NCBI GenBank assembly: GCA_947683625.1
Contig: CANTUR010000629.1
Span: forward strand, 1,151,501-1,215,500
DNA: 64,000 nt
From: Mallotus nudiflorus
Taxonomy: Eukaryota > Streptophyta > Magnoliopsida > Malpighiales > Euphorbiaceae
Direction of reading: 5' to 3'
This document shows, piece by piece, positions 49,313-64,000 of this stretch. The translations under genes and the position numbers were made by a program. The notes beneath the pieces were generated by a model. That model was given only the letters and a program-made list of their open reading frames with translations, ran no database searches and was not told the DNA's origin. Position 1 is the stretch's first letter. Every line of letters begins with the position of its first letter.

Positions 49313-49324
49313 GTCTTCCCCCCT
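49313..49324 (-). other. Polypurine tract
   Basis: On the minus strand AAGGGGGGAAGA directly precedes the 3' LTR (start at 49312). This is the normal plus-strand priming position. Confidence 0.85.
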
Positions 49325-49359
49325 TATAGAAATTTGTCCTCAAATTTCAAAAAGAAGTT

Positions 49360-50750
49360 AAGGATTTCAAAGTTTAAGGATGAAAAAGATAAGGATAGAC
49401 GGCTCATATCTCAGATTCAGCCTCCCACTTATAGTCTTCTGCTATGTGGTTACTCCAGAGCACTTTCACTATTGGAATCTCCCAAGAGCGAAGTTGGCGA
49501 ACCTGGCGATCCACAATCGTTACTGGATACTCCTCATAAGATAGATCTTCACTGAGCTCCACTGCTTGAGGCTGAAGTACGTGAGAAGGATCAGGAATAT
49601 ACTTCCTCAACATAGGCACATGGAACACTGGGTGGATTCGAGATAGCTCAGGTGGCAACACTAGTCTATAGGCCACTTCCCCAACTCGTGACCATATCTC
49701 GAAAGGTCCAATGTATCTCAGAGCCAATTTACCCTTCTTATTGAACCTCATAACTCCCTTCATTAGAGATACCTTTAGAAACACCATATCTCCAACTAGA
49801 AAGGAAACATCCTTCCTTTTGGGATCAACATAACTCTTATGCCTGCTGTATGTTGTCCTCAACCTCTGTTGAATGATAGAAACTTTTTTAGAAGTAATCT
49901 GCTCCAACTCTGGACCTGTGAGCTGTCTCTCACCAATTTCCCAACACAAAGGTGATGTGCACTTCCTACCATACAACAGTTCATATGGAGCCATCTCAAT
50001 ACTTGCATGACAACTGTTGTTATATGTGAATTCAATCAGTGGAAAATGATTATCCCATTGACCTCCAAAGTCCATCACGCACATCCGGAGCATATCCTCT
50101 AAAGTTTGAATGGTCCTCTCAGACTGACCATCAGTTTGAGGATGGAATGTTATGCTGAAGTCAAGTTTAGTACCCAATGCCTTATGCAACTCTTGCCAGA
50201 AAATTGATGTAAAAGTGGCTCCTCTGTCAGATATTATAATCACTAGAACCCTATGAAGACAAAAAATTCTGTTGACATACAACCATGCCAACCCGTCCGT
50301 GGAGTATGTCTTCTTAACTAGCAGAAACTGAGCTGACTTAGTTAACCTGTCAATGATTACCCAAATAGCATCAAACCCACCTGTCGTCCGAGGCAACCTA
50401 GTCATAAAATCTATAAAAATCATATCCCACTTCCACTCTGGGATAGGCATGGGCTGTAACAATCCTGAGGGCCTTTGATGCTCTAATTTCACCTGATGAC
50501 ATATGAGACACTTGGATACAAATTCTGCAACATCCTTCTTCATTCCATTCCACCAATATGTATCCCTCAAATTATGATACATCTTAGTAGAACCTGGATG
50601 TATACTATAAGCAAAAAAATGTGCCTCTTCTAAGACCTCTTTCCTCAGATCATCAACATCTAGCATACACAATCGAGTACCCAAGCATAGAACTCCCTCA
50701 CTGTTAATCACAAACTCTCCGGATTGACCTTGTTGCACCTCAAACATAAT
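49360..50750 (-). pseudogene. Chromovirus integrase and chromodomain-like C-terminus
   Basis: One long frame (447 codons, 50747-49404). An HHCC zinc finger (His43, His50, Cys80, Cys83) is followed by the integrase core with Asp113 (FIDFM), Asp174 (ISDRGATF) and Glu210 (GQSERTIQ), the correct D-D-35-E spacing. The GPY/F-type region and a chromodomain-like end (TIVDRQVRQLRSWEIP, VKVLWSNHIAED) follow. It stops at a TGA where relatives continue (Arg-type codon), then AVYPYLFH. Chromodomains direct chromovirus insertion toward heterochromatin. The integrase itself looks intact, but one TAG (50751-50753) separates it from RNase H. Confidence 0.9.
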
Positions 50751-50753
50751 TCT

Positions 50754-52180
50754 CTACAACTGTGGGTCCCTTCTTTGAGCCGCCTTAACTCTATCCAAGT
50801 ACACAGATCGTACTTTGAACTGTGCTAAAAGGCACTTCTTAGTCACCTTCCACTGCAAACCCTGATCAATCAGTTCATGCAACTCTTGAATAATCGATCT
50901 CCTCTTAGTATTAATGTGGGCAAGACTACCTGCTGATTTTCTACTCAACGCATCAGCTACTACATTTGCCTTTCTTGGATGGTAAAGAATCGAACAATCG
51001 TAGTCTTTCAAAAGTTCCATCCATCTTCTTTGCCTTAAGTTCAAATCCTTCTGCTTGAAGATATACTTTAAGCTCTTTTGGTAGGTGTAAATCTCACAAG
51101 TGACACCGTACAGATAATGCCTCCAGATCTTTAGTGCAAAAACAACTAATGCCATCTCTAGATTGTGAGTGGGATAATTCTACTCATGCTTCTTCAACTT
51201 CCTCGAAGCATAAGCAACCACTCTGCCATTCTGCATTAGCTTACATCCTAAAACTATATGGGAAGCATCACAATACATTGTGTATCCATCATCACCAGAA
51301 GGTAATATTAGTATTAGAGCTGAAGTCAATAAATCCTTAAGTAACTGGAAATGCTCCTCATATCTATCAGTCCACACAAATCTAACATTATTATAGGTTA
51401 GTCTAGTCAAAGGCGTGGCAATCTTAGAAAAATCCTTCACAAATCTCTTGTAATAGCTTGCTAAACCTAAAAAACTTCTCACTGCAGTAACCGTTGTAGG
51501 TCTTGGCCATTCAGTAATTGCTTCTATCTTCCTGGGATCGACCTGAATGCCATCTTTAGACACCACATGGCCTAAGAATGCCACTTGGTCTAACCAGAAC
51601 TCACATTGTGAAAATTTAGCATACAACTGGTGCTCTCTCAAAGTCTGCAGCACCAATCTCAAATGCATCGCATGTTCTGCCCTATTCTTAGAATAGACCA
51701 GAATATCATCAATAAACACAATCAAAAATTAGTCTAAGTATGGCCTAAAAACCCTGTTCATCAAGTACATAAAGGCTACTGGGGCATTAGTCAACCCAAA
51801 GGACATCATTAAGAACTCATAGTGGCCATATCTAGTCCGAAATGCTGACTTGGGTACATCCTCCCTTCTAATCCTCAGCTGATGATACCCATATCTCAAG
51901 TCAATCTTAAAGAAATGCCGAGCTCCTTGTAACTGATCAAACAAATCATCAATCCTGGGGAGTGGATACTTATTCTTAATGGTAACCTTATTCAGCTATC
52001 TATAGTCAATACAGAGTCGAAGACTACCATCCTTCTTCTTTACAAAGAGAACCGGAGCACTCCAAGGAGATGTACTAGGTCAAATGAACCCCTTATCTAA
52101 TAATTCCTATAATTGCTCTTTTAACTCCTTCAGTTCCGCAGGTGCCATCCTATAAGGTGGCATAGAAATAGGATATGTAC
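50754..52180 (-). pseudogene. Chromovirus reverse transcriptase and RNase H
   Basis: RT (about 52160-51400) includes FFKIDLRYGYHQLRI, TRYGHYEFLMMSFGLTNAP and the catalytic VFIDDILVYSK, followed by AFLGHVVSKDGIQVD and SFLGLASYYKRFV. RNase H (about 51330-50940) has MYCDASHIVLGC and VADALSRKS, but the motif normally written YTDHKSLKY reads YTYQKSLKY, losing a catalytic Asp. Stops at about 51726, 51178, 52100 (CGA-type TGA) and others sit at expected Gln or Arg codons. Confidence 0.88.
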
Positions 52181-52310
52181 TGGGGACCACATTAATACAA
52201 AATTCTATTTCTCTATCCGGTGGCAATCCAAGTAATTCCTCTGGAAAAACATCTGCAAATTCACGTATTATCGGTACCCTCTCCACTGATCCTATTTCTA
52301 CTTGAACATC

Positions 52311-52801
52311 TCAAACTACAACTAGATAGCCCTGACATCCTCTACTAAGCATTTTCCTAATTGTAATGGCAAAAATAAGAATATAGAACACAAAACTCTC
52401 AGTACCTCTGAATCTGAATTCCTCATCACCAGGAATTCTGAAAATTACTTCCTTTGCATGATAATCCACAGAGCATAATATTGGGACAACCAATCCATTC
52501 TAAGAATCACATTAAACTCGATCACATCTAAAAGGACCAAGTCTTTCAATAATTCTCTACCCTCTACTAACACAGGACAAGATGGAAAGAAAATGTTTGT
52601 CTCTAACTCATCACTAAGTGGAGTCAAAACAGACAGAGGAAAACTCATTTTGGAAGGAAAATAAGCCACTTTCAAAGCAAACAAAGTAGACACAAATGAA
52701 CATGTAGCACCCGAATCAAATAAAACTCTAGCCTCAGAGCAACAGACTGGGATAATACCTGCTACCACATCGTTGGATGGCTGTGCATCATGAGGAGTCA
52801 A
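52311..52801 (-). pseudogene. Chromovirus aspartic protease
   Basis: The frame 52801-52445 contains EARVLFDSGATCSFVS, the retropepsin-like DSGA active site, and later LLKDLVLLDVIEFNVILRM then WLSQYYALW. A frameshift leads to IPGDEEFRFRGTE (52493-52311). The catalytic Asp is present, unlike in the plus-strand chromovirus. The protease would cut the gag-pol polyprotein. Confidence 0.85.
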
Positions 52802-54157
52802 AGTGAAGACCCTAGCTTGACCACATCCTGTCTGCTGTAAGGTGAATGGCTGAGTCTGTCCTCTACCTCAGCCCTGTTGGCTCGTATACTGCATCAGCCA
52901 CTATTGAGAGTACATGGGTGCCTGGTACTGCTAAGGCACCTGCTGCAATGGCTAAACAACAGTAGGTGAAGATCCCTGAGCAAAGGATGTCTGGAATCTA
53001 TAGTTCGGACAAGCTCTAGCGAAATGTCCAAATTGACCACATATAAAACATGCTCCTGGCATCAAGTGACAAGGACCCTGATGCACTCAACCACAAATGG
53101 CACACGCACTAGCTCCAGACCTAGAATTGCCATGCCTAGAGCTCTGCCCACTACTACTGCTGGCGCTACCATCAAATCTAGTGGCCCTACTACTCCTGCA
53201 ATCCTGAGTAAGGCGGTGCCTACCAGTCTGATGTGCCCTAAAATGTCTGTTCTACTGAGAAGGGCCTGATGACTGAGAACTCGAGCTACCTATTTGAAAT
53301 ACTGGCTGCTGCAGCCTCTGGACAGGTCTGAAAGTGCCACTATCATAAGGGTCAGGTATGGTGCCATACCGGATGTGTCTGCGCTCCAGTTGTCTTGTCT
53401 CCTCTACCACACTCTAGAGACTATGATCCTCTGGTCGAATACCAATATAGGTTGGGCCTAATCCCATCATATATAGCTCTACTGCCTTGGCAACATCCTA
53501 TCTCACGTCCTCAGTATGCCTCATCAGTCTATAGAACTCCCGAGTATAGTCCTCCACAAATCGATCTCTCCTATCAATGCTAAGCAACTACCATCTGTAG
53601 TTCTCTCACATATACGAAGGGCAGAAGAATCTTATGAACTGCTCCTTAAATCCCAACCATGTCATCGTCATCATGAAAGGCTAAATGGACTGCAAAAACT
53701 AGTCTTGAGCTACTGCTGAAACTAATAGCCCCACAATCATAATCCTTTGGTAGTCAGAATACCCAGATCTGGTCCTGGACTCGATGGTATTAATGAAATC
53801 CAACGCATCCCTAGTACCATCAAAATGAACTCGCCCAACTCGGGAGTATAATAAGGCTACATTAGCATCTGATAACCCTTGAGTCTGTCACTGAAGCATC
53901 TATTTCATAATGGGCATCCCTTGATTAAGAGCTTACAAGCCCTGGTTAATACCCGCCATGCCAGCTTCAAAGATTGCAGGATCCTCTGCTGGAATCTAAG
54001 GCTCTATTAGAGGTTGATCCTGCCTCTGAGCTTCTACCACTCTAGCTCTACCCCTACCTCTAGGTCGAGGGACAGGAGGGAGAATCTCATCCTGAAATGA
54101 CTGCTCACCATCATCAAGTTCTGCATATACAGCAGGGGCATTCTGAGCATGCCTCAT
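52802..54157 (-). pseudogene. Chromovirus gag
   Basis: Starts with an ATG at 54157 (MRHAQNAPAV), then VPRPRGRGRARVVEAQ, as in the other chromovirus. The gag domain (about 53850-53550) is broken by several stops. A complete zinc knuckle is readable near 53040 (CFICGQFGHFARACPNY, C-x2-C-x4-H-x4-C). Gln/Ser-rich linkers surround it. Confidence 0.82.
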
Positions 54158-54323
54158 TCTAAAAAGGCAAGAAAACCAATATTCAAAAGAAGGCAAGAAT
54201 ACAAACTTAGATGCTGAAACCAAAAGACAATAGATCAACAAACGATGTTCAATAACCTGTGTATCACAGTATTATAAGAAAAAGACAGACATTGACAGTC
54301 AAAAGTATGAAAATAAACCAAAT

Positions 54324-54335
54324 CTCTGATACCAA
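54324..54335 (-). other. Primer-binding site (initiator Met tRNA type)
   Basis: On the minus strand TTGGTATCAGAG starts a few bases inside the 5' LTR end (54339). Confidence 0.9.
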
Positions 54336-54338
54336 CTT

Positions 54339-57428
<3,090 letters not shown>

Positions 57429-57698
57429 TTTAATCTATTAATTAATAGGTTTCAATACATCCAGTGCTTGTCAAAAAGCGTTTAGGATGGAGATTTTCAT
57501 ACTCTACCACTTTATATTCACATTTCATTATTATTGTTCTTAGAGTGCAAAAAACATATATATCCTCATCTTCAACATATATAAAAAAATTAAGTATATC
57601 CTTTTTTTTTATTATTGTTTATGTTGTGCATGTGAATATTATTTTTTAAAAAATTATCATTGCATACATTTGATTTTTTGAAAAATCAAGGGGCAAAC
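57429..57698. other. AT-rich spacer between two LTR elements
   Basis: No gene recognised. Confidence 0.5.
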
Positions 57699-59553
57699 TA
57701 TAGACACCCGATTTGATCGGCCCGTAATAGGGAAAAGCTATATATGCTTGGTTTGATAAGCCCACGATAAAGTTAAATAATGAGAATGTGTGAAGTTTGA
57801 GTGCAAGAAAAGACATAAAATCTTCTTGAAAATGGACTTGAGAACCTAAACTCATTCCAAGCCCAAAGAAACACAAGACTTAAACCTACAAATCCAAGCC
57901 CAAGCCTATTACGGCCCATAGGCCCAATTCTATGTCAAGGCTAGAGAGGCAACACCTCATCGTAGAGGCACTGCCTCTATAATAGCCGCTTGCACCTGCA
58001 ATAAATGCAAATGTGATGATAGTGGTCAAATTGGTGGGTCCATCTCATACTGAACTAAACCTATTACATGAAAAGGAGGGTTTTGAAAGTAGAAAGAAAA
58101 AGTGTAATAATGAGGGTGGAAAAATGGATGTTTTATTAAGGAATGGGGAATTAAAAGGGGTATGGAGAATAAAAAGGGGGCAATCTTTAGCAACTAAGGA
58201 GCAAGTTTAGGGAGAAATAAGAGAAGGGAGAGCTCTGGAGAGAAAAGAGGGAATGTTCTTAAGAAGAAAAGAAGAAAAAGCTAGCTTGAAAGTCCATTCT
58301 CAAGGAAGAAGAAGGAGAAATCTTCCATTGAAGTGGAGCTTCATATTAAAACCAATCTCTGAGTGCTAATTATTTGTAAAAAACCAATTCATAATCAATA
58401 AGAGTTTCTACTTTTTAGGTTAGGTCCTTAAATTGGACAATCTCTTTTTGCTCACTTGCTTGTACCTTCTTAGATTTATCCTCCTTTTATGTTATGTTCA
58501 TGACATGATCTGTTAGAGTACTTGATATATTTGTTAGTTTCTATTCATCTCCATCATATTTTGTTTACTTAGAACTTAAGAAGCTTATCAAGTTACTGCT
58601 ATGCCTGTTGGTCAGGCAATGCCTCCACCTCTTTGTAATGAGACGAAGCCCTAATGATAAGGCGATCATCATTTTAATAAAGGCACATATAGTTTATTTA
58701 TGATTTCCTTATTTGTTTCATATGATTTTATGTTTGTATGTATTTTCACATTTTTTTAATTTTATAACTTTTATACAGTTATTCATTCACTTTGCTTAAT
58801 TGAAATAGTCATGTGTTTACTCTCCTTATTTGGTGTTGATTTGATCCATGAATTAATTACATGGTTTCTTTTCTAGGATTTCATATATCTATGGGGGCTA
58901 AAATTTCACCTGTTACAAGAATTTTAGATGATTTTAATCATCTAATTATAATTCATGTTCCTTTTAGTTTATTTTTTCTTTTTATTATTCAGTTTAATCT
59001 TTGTTTACTTTTGATTTATTTTTAGTTTATTTTTTATTTATTTCACCTTTTTTTCCATGTAAAGAGGGTTGTAATCTATTCTCCTTTCCTTTTTGTGTGT
59101 GTGTGAATTTATGCTTATTTAGTGAATGGATGCTTATTTATGTGATAAACATTGTAAATCATATTAAAATACATGAATTTGAATTAATGTGCAAATTTAG
59201 ACTTAAACATAAACTTAAAAATTGTTTGAAGGAAATTATAATTTGCATGTTAATAAAGAAATAATTGAATAATTAAGGGTAATAAAGTATAAAACACAAA
59301 CGGAGGCCAACCGCAAGGTTGGGTGGGCATTCCAAAAGCTCATACCCAGTTTCTGAACTCATTATTTAAAGACAGCTTCTATGAACCTCTATGGAATTTA
59401 GTTATCATATAATGTGTCTGGGGTTTCATCCTGGTGGTGACTTATTCTCCAATTTAAGCTCTAATCATATTTTGTATTTCCTAGTGGGCTTTGAGCTCAC
59501 ATAATGTCGTGGTCACCAAATACTTAAACAAGCACTAAATCTCGTCGCCTACA
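57699..59553 (+). mobile_element. LTR-like element, family Z, plus copy (about 1.86 kb)
   Basis: It starts TATAGACACCCGATTTGATC, close to the TGTAGACACCC start that I associate with some rosid Tat/Ogre-type LTRs, and ends GTCGCCTACA. A copy of its last part lies inverted at 62455-62705. It contains a purine-rich stretch (58200-58320) also present in the inverted copy (63780-63950, complement). No PBS follows and no matching 5-bp flank was found, so it may be a solo or truncated LTR. Confidence 0.6.
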
Positions 59554-59559
59554 CCTAGA

Positions 59560-60710
59560 TTTTTTTCCCTCCTACTCCTGCTCCTCCTTTACCTTTCCCT
59601 CTCCCTCTCCCTCTTCCTTCTCATCTCATCTCCTTCTTTTATTGCCTCTGATTCCCACTTCTAAAGTTTCAAGGCCATAGAAGATGACATCGCTAAAGAT
59701 GAATTGATAAACCTTAAATTGCTCAAACTCACCGATCTTCCTTTAACTTTGTTTAACTCTCCATCCATGACTCCAATTTAAGATCCTGTATCAAAAAATC
59801 CTAATGCAAACCTGGATTCCAATTCGGAATCGTTCAAACCAAAATTGGATCTTTTAAAATCCTCAAAGATTGCTACTACATTTGATGATTGGGATGAAGA
59901 TGAATTTGAAGTTTTACCTATTCATCAACATCCCTCAGAAACCTCTAAAATTATAGAATCTACCACTATTAAGAGTAATCAAAGTTCAGATTCAAAAATT
60001 TCTCAAATTGTTCCGAAGAAGCAATCGTATATGATTGAAATTATGTGTATTTTGTTCTTGATTTGCTTTAGTATCAATTATTTCACCAGCAAGTGGGAGA
60101 ATAAGAATTTGGCGTTATCATGGGCAGCAAAATTTGCCATGAAAGATTTGATTTTTTAGAAGAATTTTAGTCTTCTTGAAGTAAGAGATGGAGATGTTCA
60201 CTCTTGTTATTGAAAAAAGGGCAAAATGTGTTTAAATTTTATGCTAGCAGAAGGAGATACCATCAAAAGTTGTTAGCTACAATGGAGTTGAAGAGTAAGC
60301 ATGATTTGATTTCAAGGATTTATGATATGATTATTCCTCATAAGTATGAGATTACTTTCTAGGTTTACAATGATGATGATGTTATGGATCATGTTGTTTT
60401 TGCAATTACCAAAAAGAAGGCTGCCAAAGTTATGCAGAAAGAAGTTAGTGATTTGCAGAGGTTTGCTGGGATTATATGATTACTAGTGTAGCTGATTTTG
60501 AGGATTTTATATTACCTTTTTGTTATGACGCTCTATTAGTGTTTATTCTTTACACATTTGACCTCCCTTATACATAGTTTATACTTTGATTTTGTGTGAT
60601 TCGATGGTATTTGTTTTTTTTTTTAACAACAATATTACTTTCATTAATTTATAAAGGTATTACATTGAGCCCAATAAGTAAGGAAAAATAAAAGCCCACA
60701 CCAATAAAAG
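59560..60710 (+). pseudogene. Processed pseudogene of a CCDC47-like (DUF1682) ER membrane protein
   Basis: A signal-peptide-like start (FLLISSPSFIASDSHF, about 59610-59660) is followed by an acidic luminal part (KIATTFDDWDEDEFEVLP, 59860-59920), a membrane segment (MIEIMCILFLICFSINYF, about 60030-60085), ALSWAAKFAMKDLIF, then in another frame VFKFYASRRRYHQKLLATME and KSKHDLISRIYDMIIPHKYE. The C-terminus is VMDHVVFAITKKKAAKVMQK and QRFAGII with TGA at 60477-60479. CCDC47 helps insert multipass membrane proteins at the ER. All parts are contiguous without introns, and the 3' UTR is shared with 4715-4977, so retroposition is likely. Stops (for example TAG at 60360-60362) and frameshifts make it non-functional. 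No start codon is convincing. Confidence 0.8.
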
Positions 60711-61372
60711 TCCATATGGCATTACAAGCCCAATTTCTAATCATCTTCTTCTCCAAAGAAATCCTACACATGCTAAGGTGGAGAGGGAGGAACGACAACA
60801 AAGTCACCAGCAGCAACAGAAGCCATGGCTGTAATGAAGTAAGATGCTCAGGAATAAATTTTTGGAAACTCAATAAACCAACAGTGGTCTTGAAGAAGCC
60901 ATTGATGTTGGAAAGCAAACAAGATGCATAGAAGGATTAGGAATGGAGACTAGAAATGTGAGCTGCTTCATTGAGTCTTTTATCCTTAGTTTGATCCATC
61001 TGCAAAATATCCCTCACAAAAACTATTAGATAAGCTATTATCTGCAAAAAAAACCATAGGTATAGAGCTATATGCCCATAAAATTATTTATTAACGAAAG
61101 AAAACACAAGGAACAAAAGAAAACACTAACGGATTTGGATGGTTTTTTGTTAATAGACAAAAAACCACACAGAACAAAAAACCACCCAAATCCTGAGAAC
61201 ACAGAATATGGAGGCTATGAACAGTAACATAAAATAGAGGAGAGAAAATATTGGTGCTTTGTAATGCAGTATTAGGTGTATTGATTCGATGGTATTTGTT
61301 TTGGGATCTTGTAGTACTACATTGCGGAATTAATTTTAACTTTATTTGAATAAAGACAGTATGGTTCTTGAT

Positions 61373-61407
<35 letters not shown>

Positions 61408-61590
61408 TTAAATTATTGCATCACTCTACAGGAACTTTAGTTATTTTAGTATATTAAGTATATATATATATACTTGCGCATGTTAGTAGTTTTTTACTTG
61501 CTGCACATGAGGATTAATATAGACAATATGTCTTCGCTGGTCACATTAACTATCTTAAAAAGACTCCCGGGCTAATAGAAAATGACTTTT
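60711..61590. other. Repeat-derived DNA without recognised gene
   Basis: Open frames on both strands (minus 60918-60649, plus 60716-60931) show no domain. An (AAT)n run lies at 61374-61408 and a short (TA)n near 61460. Part of it (61310-61375) resembles 6615-6690. Confidence 0.45.
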
Positions 61591-62440
61591 CACCATGATT
61601 TCATTAACTCTACTTATTAATTCAAATAAAATATTCTTAAACAATATTTTGTTATGACATAAATATTTATTTAAAAATTTTTCTCTTCAATTTTTAAAGT
61701 TGCATTTCCTTATTTTTCAAATTTTTCAAGAAATTATTTGCTACATAATTTCTTTCCAACTTTTAATTTCTCCCTTTTTGTTGAGTTTAAAATAATTCAT
61801 AAAATTTTATTATATTCTAATATTGAATTATTTTTAATTTATTTGATTTTAGTAGTATTTTAATTTAAGAATAATTAATATTTGAAAAAACTAATCCGTG
61901 ATTTTTACAACATAAAAGTAAAAAATAAAATAAAATAATTAATATACCTTGCTTGATGATAAAAAAAAAAAAAGAAAAGAAAAAAAAGAGTAAGAATATA
62001 TACTTTATTAAAATCATAAAAACAAAATTGTTATTCTCTTTGTGATTAGAATGGTTTGCTTCACCTGACAAGCAATCTTATAAAAAAAGAGGTAATTTTT
62101 GATAAAAGTATCTAGAATGAATGATAAGGTGAAGAAAATTAGATTCCTATCTATTCATATCTTAAAAATCCTTTTTTATGATATTATTTTTTGAAAAAAT
62201 AATTATTTTATTTTTTTACAAAATAAATTTTACTCTACCTAATGGTAATAAAAAACATAAACAAAATGAAAGTACACTTTTAATAGAAATTAACTTTTTC
62301 AACAAGATTTCATTAACTCGGGTTGTTAATTTGAATAAAATATGCTCAATTAATATTTGGTTATAATATGAATATTTATTTTAAAATTTTTCTTTCTTAT
62401 TTATAAAGTCACGTCTCCTTATTTTTTCAATAAAAAAAAT
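61590..62440. repeat. Direct repeat pair, about 145 bp, 700 bp apart
   Basis: 61595-61735 and 62295-62440 share 'gatttcattaactc', 'gttatgacataaatatttat'/'gttataatatgaatatttat' and the following T-rich stretch in the same order. Between them, 61917-62165 resembles the LINE 5'-flanking block ('ataccttgcttgatgataaa', then 'aagtatctagaatgaatgat'). Confidence 0.65.
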
Positions 62441-62454
62441 ATCTCTATAGGCGA

Positions 62455-64000
62455 CGGAGTTTAATGCATGTCCAAGTGTTTGGCGACCACGACACTGTGT
62501 GGACTCAAGGCCCATTAGAAAATACAATATAGGTCTTGAGCCTATTCGGAGATGGAGTTACCACTCGGATAAAAGTCGGGACATGTTGTACAACAACTGG
62601 ATCCCATGAAGGTTCTGAAAAGCCGTCATCAAAGATCGGATTCGAAAACTGGATATGAGCATTTGAGTGCTCACTCAACCTTGCGGTTGGCCTCCGTTTG
62701 TGTTTTGTGTTTTATTACCATGTAATTATTTAATTATTTCCTCATTTACATTCAAAATTGCACTTGCCTTCATTCACTTTCCAAATTTTATAGTTAAGTC
62801 TGAGTTTGCACATTAATCTAATTTCATGCTTTTAAGTTCTAACATTCAAAATAAATAAAATAAATAATAATTTACAAACATACATTTGAATCAAATGGGG
62901 AAAAGGGTTAAGGGTTACAACGTTTTAGCAAAACAAAAGAATAATATACAGAAAATAAACCAAACATATACTGAAAATAAACCGATAATAAACAATCAAC
63001 ATGATGGTACAAAAGGGATAGCTAATGAAAGCGACTACTTAATGATATAAATCACCAAGTAATTCTTGCAAATAACACACAATAAGTCATTCCCTTTGAA
63101 AATGAAAATCGCAAATAACAACACTTACAAAGAGATGCTATAAAAGGGGTCATGTTATGAACTAAGAAAAATTATTAAATAATCAAGATGAGCATCATCA
63201 TGCAATGAGATAGCCATGTTTAAGGTTAAATGACACATATCAAAATGGGCATTGTAACAAGCATTAGTAGAAAAGTGAAGCTAAAAGTGGGCCAACCTGT
63301 CAATGTGGCGATCGCCTCATTGATGAGGCGATGCCTCATCAACAGAGGCCCCTGATATTTCTAAGGCAAAAAGAGCATATAACACACAAAAATGAGGGAG
63401 AGAAATTTCCCGGAGGCCTGTCAATGGGGCAATCATCTCATTGATGACGCGATCACCTCATTAACAAGAGGCGTCGCCTGATCAACAGGCAGATTTTGAC
63501 TCTCAAAATTATTAGACTTCTACTTTAAGTAACAATACATGCATATACACACACTACAAGCATCAAACTATAACTACATGCAAAAGTCTTCAAAGATCAC
63601 ATCAATAAAGTGAGATATTAAGCGAGATAAACCTAAAATATACTAATAACTTAGTTAAACACAAGCAAGAACACACGAAGTGATGCGCATGTTAAGTTTA
63701 AGTAAAAGTTTTCTACCAAAATGAGAGGCCCTCATAGATGTTTTTTTATTGTGTTCCTTAATAGGATGTGATCTTCACTTTTGATATAAGCTTCTTCCTT
63801 CTTCTCTTAGGAAGATGTGGACTTTTTCTGGCTTCATTCTCTCCTTCTTCCTTGAGTACATTTTTTTCTTTGCTTCTTTCTCTCTTCTTTTTCTTTTAGA
63901 GCTCTCTCCTTCTTTTTTGTCTTTTCTCACCAATCTCAATGGTTCCTCTCCTTTTTTTTTCTCACTCTTTTTCCTTTTATTCCCTAGCTTCCCCATGCTC
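62455..64000 (-). mobile_element. LTR-like element, family Z, minus copy (continues beyond the window)
   Basis: On the minus strand its end (CTCCGTCGCCTATA at 62455) and the preceding about 250 bp match 59285-59553, including 'cacaaacggaggccaaccgc' and 'gtgtcgtggtcgccaaacac'. Farther in are the purine-rich block and two copies of a 'gatgaggcgat'-type motif. It points tail-to-tail with the plus copy. The start lies outside the window. Confidence 0.65.
63295..63500. repeat. Repeated palindromic GC-rich motifs in the family Z element
   Basis: 'cctgtcaatgtggcgatcgc' at 63297 and 'cctgtcaatggggcaatcat' at 63418 start two related blocks. Each is rich in 'gatgaggcgatgcctcatc'-like dyads and ends near 'caacaggc' or 'caacagaggc'. 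They stand out from the AT-rich surroundings. Confidence 0.7.

Noticed and set aside
51134..51340. Plus-strand frames across the minus-strand chromovirus (also 53024-53719)
   Set aside because: They are antisense shadows of RT/RNase H and gag.
59280..59553. The inverted pair 59280-59553 / 62455-62705 as terminal inverted repeats of one DNA transposon
   Set aside because: Similarity continues outward in both directions into LTR-like sequence, so two oppositely oriented LTR-type elements explain it better.
60649..60931. Pair of opposite open frames downstream of the CCDC47-like pseudogene
   Set aside because: No domain recognised; partly 3' UTR of the retrocopy and repeat-derived DNA.

Overview
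This window reads as a nuclear, heterochromatin-like stretch of a flowering plant genome, most probably a eudicot. The evidence is very AT-rich DNA with long (AT)n tracts, chromovirus-type Ty3/gypsy retrotransposons, a TNP2-type CACTA transposase, plant LINE ORF1/ORF2 remnants, a DUF1985/Ulp1-like element gene, a captured plant PPR gene fragment, and short GT-AG introns. I see no intact host gene, no tRNA or rRNA gene, and nothing prokaryotic. Nearly every coding stretch is a decayed transposon gene, so the window is best read as nested transposon strata.

Layout. 0.9-4.4 kb: minus-strand DUF1985 + Ulp1-like (C48) pseudogene. 4.7-5.1 kb: 3' piece of a retrocopied CCDC47-like (DUF1682) gene. 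5.35-6.24 kb: C-terminal LINE ORF2 remnant. 6.7-8.1 kb: inverted-repeat MITEs and LINE-associated fragments. From 8.19 to about 40 kb lies one LINE ORF1/5' region (minus strand) cut into pieces by successive insertions: a solo LTR (8250-10238), a CACTA transposon (10473 to about 37205) and a Pack-MULE with a PPR gene fragment (37811-39484). The CACTA element itself holds a non-coding LTR element (about 11834-16900) and a full chromovirus (17515 to about 33853). That chromovirus carries two more solo LTRs inside its own 5' LTR (17755-21670 and 22882-25115). The CACTA transposase therefore starts at 17326 and resumes only at 33854.

39.5-45.2 kb holds a second, uninterrupted relative of the LINE ORF1/5' block in direct orientation, plus MULE-like elements that appear to carry captured sequence. 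One of these has an unrecognised 67-codon ORF with an apparent splice donor (40977-41180). 46264-57428 is a complete minus-strand chromovirus with LTRs of about 3.05 kb, a PBS, a PPT and a likely 5-bp target duplication. 57.7-64 kb has two LTR-like copies of one family pointing tail to tail (57699-59553 plus, 62455-64000 minus). Between them is an almost full-length, intron-free, mutated copy of the CCDC47-like gene.

Nothing here is a working pathway. The biology is the order of insertions, the capture of host sequence by MULE-like elements and retroposition, and decay in which many stop codons sit where relatives have Gln, Trp or Arg. Family names come from motif recognition; no database search was run.
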